A stretch of 63,250 nucleotides of DNA from the NCBI GenBank assembly GCA_002753735.1, contig PEAN01000001.1, positions 81,040 to 144,289 of the forward strand, given 5' to 3'. Positions 44,293 through 53,324 of the stretch are shown here, one piece after another. The translations under genes and the position numbers were made by a program. Origin of the DNA: Magnetococcales bacterium DCbin4. Its GTDB lineage: Bacteria > Pseudomonadota > Magnetococcia > Magnetococcales > UBA8363. Positions within the stretch are counted from its first letter, which is position 1. Every line of letters begins with the position of its first letter. The notes under the pieces were generated by a model that made no database searches, was not told the DNA's origin, and was given only the letters and a program-made list of their open reading frames with translations.

Positions 44293-45162
44293 GTGACTTT
44301 TCAAGAATTGATTTTCGCCTTGCAACATTATTGGTCCCGTCAGGGATGCGTGGTGGTCCAACCCTTGGATCTGGAGGTGGGTGCCGGGACGTTTCATCCC
44401 AGTACGTTTCTCAGGGTTTTGGGACCCGAACCCTGGAATACCGCCTATGTCCAACCCTCCCGGCGCCCCAGTGATGGCCGTTATGGCCAGAATCCCAACC
44501 GCCTGCAACATTATTATCAGTTTCAGGTGATGCTTAAACCTTCTCCCGCCAATATCCAGGATTTGTATCTCGATTCATTGGTGGCCATTGGCATCCAACC
44601 CCGCGACCATGACATACGCTTTGTCGAAGATGACTGGGAAAGTCCGACGTTGGGGGCGTGGGGGTTGGGTTGGGAAGTGTGGCTCGATGGCATGGAGGTG
44701 ACCCAGTTCACCTATTTCCAACAGGTCGGCGGCATCGATCTTTATCCGGTTTCCGGTGAGATCACCTACGGCCTGGAACGGTTGGCGATGTACATCCAGG
44801 GGCGGGAAAATGTGTACGACCTGCAATGGTCCGGAAACATCACCTATGGCGATGTGTTTCACCAAAATGAGGTCGAATATTCCCGGTTCAATTTTGAGCA
44901 GGCCGATACCTCCTTGTTGTTTCAACTGTTTTCCATGCACGAAAAAGAATCCCTGGCCCTGGCGGCTGCCCATTTGCCGTTGCCCGCCTATGATCAGGTG
45001 ATCAAATGTTCCCATGCCTTCAATCTTTTGGATGCCCGGGGTGCCATCAGCGTCACCGAACGGGCCGGTTACATCGGTCGGGTGCGCAATCTTGCCCGTA
45101 CGGTGGCGGAAGCCTATGTCGCACAACGTGAGGCTTTGGGGCATCCCTTGTTGAAAAAATAA
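44293..45162 (+). CDS. glyQ: Glycyl-tRNA synthetase alpha chain
   Basis: Catalytic subunit of the bacterial heterotetrameric glycyl-tRNA synthetase. [37 protein letters not shown], and [19 protein letters not shown] with [14 protein letters not shown] are highly conserved family motifs. 289 residues is normal. The frame is open from 44161, but the GTG at 44293 has GGAG at 8 bases and matches the family start (xTFQEL). glyS follows after a 207-base gap containing a repeat copy. Confidence 0.95.
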   Translation: MTFQELIFALQHYWSRQGCVVVQPLDLEVGAGTFHPSTFLRVLGPEPWNTAYVQPSRRPSDGRYGQNPNRLQHYYQFQVMLKPSPANIQDLYLDSLVAIGIQPRDHDIRFVEDDWESPTLGAWGLGWEVWLDGMEVTQFTYFQQVGGIDLYPVSGEITYGLERLAMYIQGRENVYDLQWSGNITYGDVFHQNEVEYSRFNFEQADTSLLFQLFSMHEKESLALAAAHLPLPAYDQVIKCSHAFNLLDARGAISVTERAGYIGRVRNLARTVAEAYVAQREALGHPLLKK

Positions 45163-45171
45163 TTTAAATTT

Positions 45172-45276
45172 TTGAGAAAAAAAAAGGGGTCTGGGGGATT
45201 GCCCCCAGGGTGTTGACTTTAAACAAAAAGATTTCCATGCTCTATCTTTTGACTTTGTTTTTTCAAGACAAAATCA
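45172..45276. repeat. Intergenic palindromic repeat, copy 6 (left arm and centre)
   Basis: AAAAAGGGGTCTGGGGGATT with GCCCCCAGGG, then ATTTCCATGCTCTATC and TTTGACTTTG. The right arm hairpin is missing. It sits between glyQ and glyS, which are normally adjacent and cotranscribed. Confidence 0.8.
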
Positions 45277-45369
45277 AAAGGAAGAATTGGAAGGGGTGCT
45301 GAATCGTTACATGGTTGCAAATAAAATAGTGTTTCTCCTTGATCATGATGTGGCAAAAGGATCACTGAA

Positions 45370-47466
45370 GTGACAGAATTCTTGTGGGAAATCGGTTGCG
45401 AGGAAATTCCGGCGGGAATGTTGGCCGGGGGGATCGGGTTTTTGGCCGAGGCCATGGAACGGCATTTGCGCGAGGCCGGTTTGTACCTTGCCGCAACCAC
45501 CCGGATCGAAAGCGAGGGGACACCCCGGCGATTGATGGTGTCCGTGACCGGAATGGGGGATCGGCAGGCGGACCGGGTGGAGGAGATGCGTGGACCGCCG
45601 GTGGATCGCGCCTTCGATGCCATGGGTCGGCCAACCAAGGCGGCTGAAGGTTTTGCCCGCAGTTGCGGTGTGAGCGTGGATCAATTGCAACGCCTGGAAA
45701 CCGCCAAAGGGACCTATCTGTGTCATACCATCCAGCAACCGGGGCAGGAGACGGCCCAGTTGTTGCCGGGGATCATGACCCGTATCCTCGAAGAATTCCC
45801 CTGGCCCAAAACCCAACGTTGGGGCGCAGGGCGGATGCGGTTCGTCCGACCGGTGGGGTGGATGGTGGCGGTATTGAATGGGGCGACGTTGCCCTTTGTC
45901 ACGGTCGATGGCCTTGCGGCGGGCCGGCAAACCCAGGGACATCGGTTCATGGCCCGGGGTCCGTTCGAGGTTTCTGGCATTGCGGATTATCGCAAGGCGA
46001 TGATTGCGGGACGGGTCGTCCTGGAAATGGCCCGGCGGCGGCAGATCATCGAGGAAGGGGTCCATCGTTTGGCCGCTGGGGAAGGGGGACAGGCGCTGGT
46101 TTCCGCTGAATTGTTGCTCGAAAATGCCAATCTGACCGAATGGCCGCAACCGTTGTTGGGCCGTTTTGATCCCACCTACCTCGCCATTCCCCCGGAGGTG
46201 TTGACCACCTCCATGAAAAACCACCAAAAATATTTTCCCATCACTGATGCCAAGGGTGCCCTCTTCCCCTGTTTCGTCGCCATCTCCAACAGCGAAGTGA
46301 CCGATGCAACCCTGGTGGTCCGGGGGTATGAACGGGTGTTGCGTGCCCGTTTGGAAGATGCCGCCTTCTATTGGGCCGAAGATCGCAAACAACCTTTGGA
46401 AAACCGCCTCGACCTGTTGAAAAAGGTGGTGTTCCAGGCCCGTCTGGGCAGCCTGTACGACAAGACGGAACGGATTGAACGCCTGGCATTGCGGCTTGCC
46501 CAAGGGGCGGGTCACAGGGTGGACCCCAATCATGTCCGATTGGCGGCCCGATTGTGCAAATGTGACCTGGTCACTGGCATGGTGGGGCAGTTCCCCGAAC
46601 TCCAGGGGATCATGGGGGGCTATTATGCCCAACATTCCGGGGCTGATCCCGTTGTGGTCCGCGCCATCCGCGAACACTATCGTCCTCAGGGGGCCGCCGA
46701 TGGCCTGCCCGAAAACCTTGAAGGGCGGTTGGTCTCCATGGCCGACAAACTTGACACCCTGGTCGGCTGTTTTGGCATCGGTCTGGTCCCCACCGGAGCC
46801 AAGGATCCCTTTGCCCTGCGTCGCGCCGCCCTGGGGGTGATTCGCATTCTGTTGGATGATGGAGGGGTGCGTTTCCGGTTGTTGGGTGTACTTGAATCGG
46901 CCTGGGATGCCTTTGCTCCCGGTGTGCTGGAACTTTCACGGCGGCAAACGGTGGACAACCTGATGGCGTTCATCTATGGCCGGTTGCAAAATCATCTCAA
47001 AACACATGGATTTGAACATGATTTGATCGATTCGGTCCAAGTGTTGGGTTTGGATGATCTCCTGGATGTCCGGCAACGTGTCGGTGCCCTCGATCAATTC
47101 AAAAAACTCCCTTCGTATGGTGCTTTGGTGGCCGCCAATAAACGGATCGCCAATATTTTGCAAAAGGCGACGGAAGATTGGCAGCATCATCCCCTTGATG
47201 TCGCCGCCTTTGCCGATGCAACCGAAAAAGTCCTGTTTGAACAGGTCGAAACGACGGCCCAGGTGGTTGGGGCGGCGGTGGCTCGTGGCAGTTATGGGGT
47301 TGCACTTGATCATCTGGCCCGATTGCGTCCTGCAATCGATGCCTTTTTTGAACAGGTCTTGGTGATGGACCCCGATCCGTTCAAACGTTTAAACCGCCTG
47401 GCGCTTCTTTCCCGGGTGCGGGGGGTGTTTCAGAACGTGGCGGATGTCAGTCGGCTGGAAGGTTGA
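45370..47466 (+). CDS. glyS: Glycyl-tRNA synthetase beta chain
   Basis: tRNA-binding subunit, 698 residues, normal length. The start EFLWEIGCEEIPAGML, TSMKNHQKYF, EDAAFYWAEDRK and ADKLDTLVGCFGIGLVPTGA with DPFALRRAALG are classical GlyS motifs (HD-type domain and C-terminal anticodon-binding part). Starts at GTG 45370 with AAGGA at 8 bases. Works with GlyQ upstream. Confidence 0.95.
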   Translation: MTEFLWEIGCEEIPAGMLAGGIGFLAEAMERHLREAGLYLAATTRIESEGTPRRLMVSVTGMGDRQADRVEEMRGPPVDRAFDAMGRPTKAAEGFARSCGVSVDQLQRLETAKGTYLCHTIQQPGQETAQLLPGIMTRILEEFPWPKTQRWGAGRMRFVRPVGWMVAVLNGATLPFVTVDGLAAGRQTQGHRFMARGPFEVSGIADYRKAMIAGRVVLEMARRRQIIEEGVHRLAAGEGGQALVSAELLLENANLTEWPQPLLGRFDPTYLAIPPEVLTTSMKNHQKYFPITDAKGALFPCFVAISNSEVTDATLVVRGYERVLRARLEDAAFYWAEDRKQPLENRLDLLKKVVFQARLGSLYDKTERIERLALRLAQGAGHRVDPNHVRLAARLCKCDLVTGMVGQFPELQGIMGGYYAQHSGADPVVVRAIREHYRPQGAADGLPENLEGRLVSMADKLDTLVGCFGIGLVPTGAKDPFALRRAALGVIRILLDDGGVRFRLLGVLESAWDAFAPGVLELSRRQTVDNLMAFIYGRLQNHLKTHGFEHDLIDSVQVLGLDDLLDVRQRVGALDQFKKLPSYGALVAANKRIANILQKATEDWQHHPLDVAAFADATEKVLFEQVETTAQVVGAAVARGSYGVALDHLARLRPAIDAFFEQVLVMDPDPFKRLNRLALLSRVRGVFQNVADVSRLEG

Positions 47467-47493
47467 TGATCGAGACGAAGGGGAAAAGTGGAC

Positions 47494-47640
47494 AAGGAAA
47501 AAAAGGGGTCTTAAGGGATTGTCCCCAGGACTTTGATTTTGACTTCACACAAAAAGGTTTCCATGCTTTAGCTTCTGATTTTGTTTCTAAAATCAACACC
47601 CTGGGGGCAATCCCTTGAAGCCCCCTTTTTTTCCTTGATC
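47494..47640. repeat. Intergenic palindromic repeat, copy 7 (complete)
   Basis: Left arm AAAAAAAGGGGTCTTAAGGG, centre AAAAGGTTTCCATGCTTTAG, right arm CACCCTGGGGGCAATCCCTT ending in CCCCCTTTTTTT. Lies between glyS and a convergent small gene, the position expected for a bidirectional terminator. Confidence 0.85.
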
Positions 47641-47664
47641 ATGACGCCTGCTTTTGGCCCGGGA

Positions 47665-47856
47665 TCAATTGGGAAAAGTCAAAATTCCGTAATAATAATC
47701 CACATAACGCTTCAAACGATTGAGGGCGTTGGTGTTGAGTGCCCGCAGATCGGTCAAATCCCTGACACCGCTGTGATTCCTGACGATGGCAAAGACGTTG
47801 GGATTTTTCTTGAGAAAGTCAATTTTTTCTTGAATTTCATGAAGTTCCAAAGACAT
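47665..47856 (-). CDS. Small hypothetical protein
   Basis: Protein of 63 residues, MSLELHEIQEKIDFLKKNPN, rich in charged residues and ending in RYVDYYYGILTFPN. Not recognised. ATG 47856 has GAGGGA at about 8 bases, a good ribosome site, which favours a real gene; a longer frame from 47886 is less likely. It lies alone between repeat copy 7 and the YrfG-like gene. Confidence 0.6.
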   Translation of the reverse strand: MSLELHEIQEKIDFLKKNPNVFAIVRNHSGVRDLTDLRALNTNALNRLKRYVDYYYGILTFPN

Positions 47857-47925
47857 TGTATATTCCCTCCTCAGTCTGGGGTTCATTAGTTGGATTAAAG
47901 TGACTCAATGTTCATGCCAAGACAG

Positions 47926-48606
47926 TCACGGTGGCATGATTTCACGAAAATCGATAATGGATGGAAACCTTTGTGAAAAGTGTGGCGGTTGCCTGGAACT
48001 GGGTGCTGCCATGTGAACGGGAAACGCGATTCCCTGGGCCCGGGCGGTGTCGAGGACTGCTTCAGTATCGTCAGCCAGGAGGGTTTCATCGGGATGGAAA
48101 CGGGATGATTGTTTCAGGGCATGCCAAAAGTCGGGGGTTTCCTTGGGGTGGCCGATGTCATGACTGCAATGGATGGTCTGGATCCAGGCACCAAGGCCGG
48201 TTTTTTTAAATTTCAGGGCGATGGCGTGGGGATGCGCATTGGTGACCAGGGAGATGGGGCGGTGTTGTTGTTTGAGCCGGTTCAGGAATGGCACCACATG
48301 GGGGTGGATGCCGATCAGGTGTTCGACCCGTTCCTTGAGGCGGGGGATGTCCATTTCCAGAATGCGGGACCAATGGTTGAGGTCGTACCAGGCCAGGGTT
48401 CCCTCGAAGGATTTGTAGATGGCGAGGATTTCCGCTTTGGCTTGCGCGAAGGGGATCCCTTTTTTTTCGGCATGGGCCTGGGGAACCGTTTCCCGGAAGA
48501 ATACGTTGTCGAAATGAAGGTCCAGAAGCGTTCCGTCCATGTCCAGGAACACCGAGGTGATGACATCCCAGGGGAGGGGGATGACGGGATGAGACGGATG
48601 GGTCAT
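47926..48606 (-). CDS. yrfG: HAD phosphatase, GMP/IMP nucleotidase YrfG-like
   Basis: HAD-family hydrolase of 226 residues. Motif I is FLDMDGTLLDLHFDNVFF, whose LDLHFDN extension is typical of YrfG purine nucleotidases; motif II is SLVTNAHP, motif III includes GHPKETPDFW, and motif IV LLADDTEAVLD. Probably dephosphorylates IMP or GMP. Its ATG overlaps the argJ stop by 4 bases, so both are in one operon. Confidence 0.87.
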   Translation of the reverse strand: MTHPSHPVIPLPWDVITSVFLDMDGTLLDLHFDNVFFRETVPQAHAEKKGIPFAQAKAEILAIYKSFEGTLAWYDLNHWSRILEMDIPRLKERVEHLIGIHPHVVPFLNRLKQQHRPISLVTNAHPHAIALKFKKTGLGAWIQTIHCSHDIGHPKETPDFWHALKQSSRFHPDETLLADDTEAVLDTARAQGIAFPVHMAAPSSRQPPHFSQRFPSIIDFREIMPP

Positions 48607-49820
48607 GACCGGTAATCGGCGTTGATGGTGATGTAGCCGTGGGTTAAATCGCAGGTCCAGACGGTATCCTGTTCCCGGCCCATTCCCAGGTTGATACGGA
48701 CGGTGATTTCTTTTTGTGCCATGACGGCGGCCCCATCCGCTTCCTGGTAGCCGGGTGCCCGGATCCCCCCGGCGACGATCTGAACCTGGTCAAGGAAGAT
48801 ATCGATCCGGTCCACCTGGAGGGGAACTCCGGCGTAGCCGACTGCGGCAAGGATGCGACCCCAGTTGGGATCGGATCCGGCGAACGCGGTTTTAACCAGA
48901 GGACTTTTGGCCACGGTGGCGGCAATGGTGCGGGCTTCTGCCCGGGTAGTGGCTCCAGTGACTTCGATGGTGACGAATTTGGTGGCCCCTTCGCCATCGG
49001 CGACAATCATCCGGGCCAGGCGACCGCAGACCGATTCCAAGGCGGCGGCAAACAGGGTCATGGTGGTCGGGTTGGTGGCATCGATGGTGACGCCTCCCTG
49101 TCCCGAGGCAAAGGTCAGCACGGTATCGTTGGTGGAGGTATCCCCATCGACGATGGCGCGATTGAAGGTATGATTGACGGCATGGGTGAGGAGCCGTTGC
49201 AGGATGGAGTGGGGGACGATGGCGTCGGTGAAGATGAAGCTCAACATGGTGGCCATGTTGGGATGGATCATCCCCGCTCCCTTGGCGATCCCCAGGACGT
49301 GGACCGGTTGATCTTCGACATGAAAATGTTCCATGACCAGTTTGGGATGGGCGTCGGTGGTCATGATGGCCTGCGCGGCCTGGAGCCAGGGGGTTTGATC
49401 CGACAGGTTCCGGGTCAGTTCCGGCAATGCCGCCAGGGGACGATCGACAGGGAAATGTTCACCGATGACACCGGTGGAGGCGATGAAGACGGTTTCCTCG
49501 GGAATGGCCAGGTGCTGGGCAACGGTTCGGGTCAGGGCCAGGGCTGCCTGCATTCCCTGGGGACCATTGGCAACATTGGCGTTGCCGGAATTGACGATCA
49601 GGGCACGTCCCTGTCCTTGAGAAAGCCGTTGCCGGCACAGGGTGACGGGGGCCGCAACGACCTGGTTCCGGGTGAAGACACCGGCGACCGAGGTTGCAGG
49701 ATCCATCGCGACCAGGAGCAGATCGGTACGCTGGTTGGCTTTGATGCCACAGGCGGTGGTGGCGAAACGGAATCCTGGAACCTTCCAGGTTTCGGGGGGT
49801 GAGGTCTCAAGGATCGTCAT
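48603..49820 (-). CDS. argJ: Bifunctional glutamate N-acetyltransferase ArgJ
   Basis: Transfers acetyl between N-acetylornithine and glutamate in arginine synthesis, and may also use acetyl-CoA. The self-cleavage motif KGAGMIHPNMATML (threonine nucleophile) is present, with VNSGNANVANG near the N-terminus and FAGSDPNWGRILAAVGYAG near the end. 405 residues is normal. AAGGAG precedes the ATG. Followed by the YrfG-like gene with a 4-base overlap. Confidence 0.95.
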   Translation of the reverse strand: MTILETSPPETWKVPGFRFATTACGIKANQRTDLLLVAMDPATSVAGVFTRNQVVAAPVTLCRQRLSQGQGRALIVNSGNANVANGPQGMQAALALTRTVAQHLAIPEETVFIASTGVIGEHFPVDRPLAALPELTRNLSDQTPWLQAAQAIMTTDAHPKLVMEHFHVEDQPVHVLGIAKGAGMIHPNMATMLSFIFTDAIVPHSILQRLLTHAVNHTFNRAIVDGDTSTNDTVLTFASGQGGVTIDATNPTTMTLFAAALESVCGRLARMIVADGEGATKFVTIEVTGATTRAEARTIAATVAKSPLVKTAFAGSDPNWGRILAAVGYAGVPLQVDRIDIFLDQVQIVAGGIRAPGYQEADGAAVMAQKEITVRINLGMGREQDTVWTCDLTHGYITINADYRS

Positions 49821-50116
49821 GGTGCGTACTCCTTTGATACCGCGGTCGTGACATCGGGCGAATTATCGGACCCCAGATGATATGAAAGAATATTTTGGCT
49901 GGCAATGGATGGCGGGTTGCAATGATGGGAGGAGTGCGCCCTGGCCAATGCTTGGCATCGTTTTTGAAAGGGATCATGGCGTGGGGATCGTACAGCAGAC
50001 GATTGAAACAATTAAAGAAATAACACCCAATCAGTACAATGATTCCGGAGCGGGATGGGTCTCGTTCCGATGGCGACCGGCAAAAAAAAAATCGACAACA
50101 GCAAAAGGATACTCCC

Positions 50117-50323
50117 ATGGGACAAAGTCTTGCAAATCGCGCAAACCGTCTGGTTTGGCTGGGTGATATGGAACCGGAATACGAAGATATGTTGGAATGG
50201 ATGCTTCTGGTGGAAGAGGTGGATGATCGACTGCCCCAATCCCGATTGCCGCTTCACTGGTCGGTGATTCCCAAAACGCTGCTTGCCGCTCCAAACGTTT
50301 ATCAAGGTGTTGCGTGCCACTGA
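50117..50323 (+). CDS. Small hypothetical acidic protein
   Basis: Protein of 68 residues starting MGQSLANRANRLVWLGDMEP and continuing with the acidic run EDMLEWMLLVEEVDD. Not recognised. ATG 50117 has AAGGA at 7 bases; the frame is open from 50039 but the first part looks non-coding. The 296 bases before it (49821-50116) show no gene. Moderate support only. Confidence 0.45.
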   Translation: MGQSLANRANRLVWLGDMEPEYEDMLEWMLLVEEVDDRLPQSRLPLHWSVIPKTLLAAPNVYQGVACH

Positions 50324-50404
50324 AGAATTGGTGACAATGGCTCCGAATCAGGCTCGACTTCATACGGGTCAAGAACAAACGCCAAGGGATCGGGAGCGCC
50401 AAAA

Positions 50405-50866
50405 ATGTTGCACCATGCCGTCAGGGAAAAGCCGTCTTCATTTCATGACCGGATGACCGGGCCGTTCGATGGCTTGGTCAAAATCGATGATGCCCGGAAG
50501 TTGGCGGTTGAGATCGAGGCCATGGGACCCTGGTATCTCAACGAGCCGTTAACGGGGGCACCGTCGGAGTTGGTGGATGGGGGTCGGGCGCGGGGACATC
50601 TGGAACAATTGCTCGATGAAATCCTGCGTGAGGAAAAAGGGGTCTGGACGACCATGGTGTATGTTCAATCCCGGGACAATCCGGAATTGATCAAGGTGTT
50701 TCATCCCCGTCGGGCAGGGTGTGGCTGTGGTGGTGGCGGCAGAATCGTCCCCTGGTGGATTCTTTCCCGGGGTGTCGTGCCGGAGTCGATTCAAAGTTGG
50801 GTTCGCACGACCTGTGCGGTCGATGCGGTGGAAACAAAAGGTTGGTTGAGAAAATATTTTCCATGA
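50405..50866 (+). CDS. Hypothetical protein with CGCGGGG motif
   Basis: Protein of 153 residues, not recognised. Mostly helical up to LLDEILREEKGVWTTMVYVQ, then a cysteine/glycine stretch AGCGCGGGGRIVPWWIL. No signal peptide. The weak ribosome site is compensated by a 4-base ATGA overlap with the Nudix gene, which supports translation of this frame. Might assist the Nudix protein, but nothing shows this. Confidence 0.6.
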   Translation: MLHHAVREKPSSFHDRMTGPFDGLVKIDDARKLAVEIEAMGPWYLNEPLTGAPSELVDGGRARGHLEQLLDEILREEKGVWTTMVYVQSRDNPELIKVFHPRRAGCGCGGGGRIVPWWILSRGVVPESIQSWVRTTCAVDAVETKGWLRKYFP

Positions 50867-51309
50867 ACCGCCCCGTCGTGGTCGTTGCGGCGGCCTGGAT
50901 CGAGGACGACGCTGGGCGAACCTTACTCAGCCAGCGTCGCCCCGGAGACAGTTTTGGGATGCATTGGGAATTCCCCGGCGGAAAATTATTGGCGGATGAA
51001 ACTCCCGAGGCGGCCCTGATTCGAGAATTGCAGGAGGAATTGGGGATTACCGTCGAGGATCCCCAACCGTGGAGTTTTGTCTCCCATGGTTACGAAACAT
51101 TCCATCTGTTGATGTTGGTGTTTCATTGCACTCGGTTCACAGGGCTTCCCGAGGCCCGTGAGGTCCATCGTTTTGGTTGGTTTGATCTGGAAGAGATGAC
51201 CAGGCTTGAATTCCCCCCCGCCGATCTGCCGCTTCTGAGTCGCATGATCAAGGAAAAAAAGGGTTCCCGCTTGGGCGGGAATGACGGAGGATGGTCCCCA
51301 GGGTTTTGA
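50863..51309 (+). CDS. mutT: Nudix hydrolase, MutT-like
   Basis: Protein of 148 residues with a full Nudix box, GGKLLADETPEAALIRELQE followed by ELGI, and the N-terminal strand VVVVAAAWIEDDAGR. The GMHWEFPGGK context and size are those of MutT, which removes 8-oxo-dGTP; other substrates cannot be excluded. The last 16 residues (GSRLGGNDGGWSPGF) are read from a dispersed palindrome, so the native C-terminus has been replaced or extended. Confidence 0.85.
   Translation: MNRPVVVVAAAWIEDDAGRTLLSQRRPGDSFGMHWEFPGGKLLADETPEAALIRELQEELGITVEDPQPWSFVSHGYETFHLLMLVFHCTRFTGLPEAREVHRFGWFDLEEMTRLEFPPADLPLLSRMIKEKKGSRLGGNDGGWSPGF
51264..51281. repeat. Dispersed palindromic unit inside the 3' end of the Nudix gene
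   Basis: TTCCCGC-TTGG-GCGGGAA, a 7-bp stem followed by TGACGG. Similar TTCCCGC...GCGGGAA units are common extragenic repeats in proteobacteria. Here it is translated as part of the Nudix protein. Confidence 0.6.
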
Positions 51310-51341
51310 TTGCCTGTTCGTGTGGAATCTTGGGTTCGTAA

Positions 51342-51578
51342 TTATTTTTGATTGCTGACGCCAAATTTTTTGAAGGCATCGATCCATTGCGGATAAAGGG
51401 AAAAGTAACTTTCCACCGCCTTGCCCGGATCGAAAATGCTTTCGAATTCGTCCATTTTGCTCAACATGCGCTGTTTCATCTTTTCCAGCACTTCATTTTG
51501 AAGCGGTTGCACATCGGGCAGCCCGAGAAAGGCCCTGGCTTCCTGGGGTGACACTTCGACCTGCACGTTGATTTGCAT
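51342..51578 (-). CDS. DUF6489-like small protein
   Basis: Protein of 78 residues: MQINVQVEVSPQEARAFLGL then PDVQPLQNEVLEKMKQRM, the pattern I know from DUF6489 proteins of alphaproteobacteria, often near polyhydroxyalkanoate or phasin genes. Function unknown. ATG 51578 follows GAGGGA at 5 bases; the longer frame from 51659 is not supported. Confidence 0.75.
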   Translation of the reverse strand: MQINVQVEVSPQEARAFLGLPDVQPLQNEVLEKMKQRMLSKMDEFESIFDPGKAVESYFSLYPQWIDAFKKFGVSNQK

Positions 51579-51781
51579 GTTTCCCTCCCCTGTGATGAAA
51601 TCATCATCAAATTGATGTTCGTGGTGGATGTTGTTCAATGTTTCCACTGTCCCCGCCACTAAAGATGCCCTAGCATATCACATGCGGCAGTCAGTGACCA
51701 TATGATAATGATCAAGAACCCGTGGGGGTTGATCCCGGGCCCGAAGGGGATCTTGGTTCCATGAACGGTTGTGGAGGGATC

Positions 51782-52906
51782 ATGAAGTCCAAGCGGCATA
51801 CCATCATGTTGACCGGTGGCGGGACAGGGGGACATTTGTATCCCGCCCTTTCCCTGGCCAAACATGTTCAGGATCGTTTTGAGGTGGTCTATGTCGGCCA
51901 TCCCGACAAGATCGAAGGGCGTGTGGTTCCGGGGGAGGGGATTGCGTTCCATCCTTTGGTCGCAGTCCCGTTCACGTCGCGTCCAACGCGTCTGCCGGGG
52001 TTTCTCTGGCATTTTTTCCGTTCTCTGTTACGGGCGTATGGGTTGTTGCGCCGGTTGCGTCCTGCGCTGGTGGTTGGTTTTGGTGGCTATGTCAGTCTTC
52101 CCGTGGGATTGGTTGCCCGTGTTCTCGGCATTCCGGTGGCGATACACGAACAAAACGTTCATGGCGGCCTGGCCAACCGATTGTTGATCCGGGTTGGGGC
52201 ACTGGCCTTGACCACCTTTCCCGGAACAAGACTGCCCACCCCTCGTCAACCTCCCATCGTCACCGGTTGCCCGGTGCGCCGTGAAATCGGTTCCCTGGAC
52301 CGGATGGCCTCGCGCCGGGATCTGGGTTTGCCGGTTGATCGGACGATTTGTCTGGTGATGGGGGGGAGTGGTGGTGCGCGATTCCTCAATGAAACCTTGC
52401 TTGAGGTGTTGTCCCTGGCGGCCCACAGGAAAGATTGGTTTTTCCTGCATGTGACCGGTCAGGGGTATCTGGAGGAGACCCGTGCCATGGTGGCGCGTCG
52501 GTTTCCCGATGGGGATTTGCAGGAACGCTATCGGATGGAGGGGTACATCACCGAGATCGCCCGTTATTATGCGGCGGCTGACCTGGCCATCTGTCGCGGT
52601 GGTTCGGCGACGGTCAATGAACTTTCGTGTGCCGGACTCCCTGCGATTCTGATCCCCTCGCCCAACGTGACCGACAATCATCAGGAGGGCAATGCCCGTC
52701 ATCTGGAAGCGGTGGGGGCGGCTGAGGTGATGCTGGAAAGGGAGGTGACGCCGCAACATTTGTATGATCGGCTGACCGCCTTGCTGGATCATCCTGAAAA
52801 ACGGGCGGTCATGGCGGACAATGGACGGAAACACGCATTGGGGCACAAGGCGCTGGGGATGATCGAAACCGCCCTGCGCCAGCACTGCCCTGTCTTGAAT
52901 GATTGA
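51782..52906 (+). CDS. murG: MurG-like N-acetylglucosaminyltransferase
   Basis: Turns lipid I into lipid II in peptidoglycan synthesis at the inner membrane. N-terminal loop LTGGGTGGHLYPALSLA, VVGFGGYVSLPVGLVA, HEQNVHGGLANRLL, then VMGGSGGARFLNE and CRGGSATVNELSCAGLPAIL are the family loops. 374 residues is normal. ATG 51782 follows GGAGGG. No other mur or fts gene is near, so this copy stands outside a division cluster; it may be the only murG or an extra one. A strong hairpin follows. Confidence 0.88.
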   Translation: MKSKRHTIMLTGGGTGGHLYPALSLAKHVQDRFEVVYVGHPDKIEGRVVPGEGIAFHPLVAVPFTSRPTRLPGFLWHFFRSLLRAYGLLRRLRPALVVGFGGYVSLPVGLVARVLGIPVAIHEQNVHGGLANRLLIRVGALALTTFPGTRLPTPRQPPIVTGCPVRREIGSLDRMASRRDLGLPVDRTICLVMGGSGGARFLNETLLEVLSLAAHRKDWFFLHVTGQGYLEETRAMVARRFPDGDLQERYRMEGYITEIARYYAAADLAICRGGSATVNELSCAGLPAILIPSPNVTDNHQEGNARHLEAVGAAEVMLEREVTPQHLYDRLTALLDHPEKRAVMADNGRKHALGHKALGMIETALRQHCPVLND

Positions 52907-52907
52907 G

Positions 52908-52945
52908 CATGTCATTATTTGTCGGCCTGACAAAAAAATGACATG
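52908..52945. terminator. Bidirectional hairpin terminator after murG
   Basis: CATGTCATTATTTGTC and GACAAAAAAATGACATG pair in a 16-17-bp stem with one bulge around a 5-base loop. The A/T run lies inside the stem. It starts 2 bases after the murG stop and is shared with a possible small convergent gene. Confidence 0.75.
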
Positions 52946-52951
52946 GCCCAT

Positions 52952-53134
52952 CTATTTCCCCGGCAGATTTCTTTTATCCCAGGGATCCCACAGATCCTTG
53001 TTGGGCAGGGTCGGTTTGGTCCCGGGTGTCTCTTTTTGATTCTCGTCGGAAAACAGATCGATGGGATGTTTGCTGATCGTTTGGGATCTGGTTGCCGCAC
53101 GTTGGATGACCGGCTCAATGGTTGGGATATTCAT
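52952..53134 (-). CDS. Possible small hypothetical protein
   Basis: Frame of 60 residues, MNIPTIEPVIQRAATRSQTI ending in KDLWDPWDKRNLPGK. Codon use (GAT CTG, ACC CTG CCC) resembles the neighbours, AAGAG lies 8 bases before the ATG, and its stop borders the bidirectional hairpin. Not recognised, and could be spurious. It is divergent from the helicase operon. Apart from it, the gap 52946-53324 shows no gene. Confidence 0.4.
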   Translation of the reverse strand: MNIPTIEPVIQRAATRSQTISKHPIDLFSDENQKETPGTKPTLPNKDLWDPWDKRNLPGK

Positions 53135-53324
53135 GCGTCGTACTCTTTTGGCAGGCATGTGGTTTCAATGAATATTTTCTGACGTTCCAGATTAAAGCAA
53201 ACAACATGCCTGTCTGCTTCGATGTCCGGTTCTTGTCAGGGCCATCGCATTTGAAACGGGCATGGATGAAAAAGTCACTCGGGGGGTGTAGATGTTCGTT
53301 CACCAGCCTGACAAGAGGGTTCTG

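Noticed and set aside
48714-49802. Plus-strand frame of 362 codons antisense to argJ
   Set aside because: Glycine/aspartate-rich shadow of the ArgJ codons; no domain and no ribosome site.
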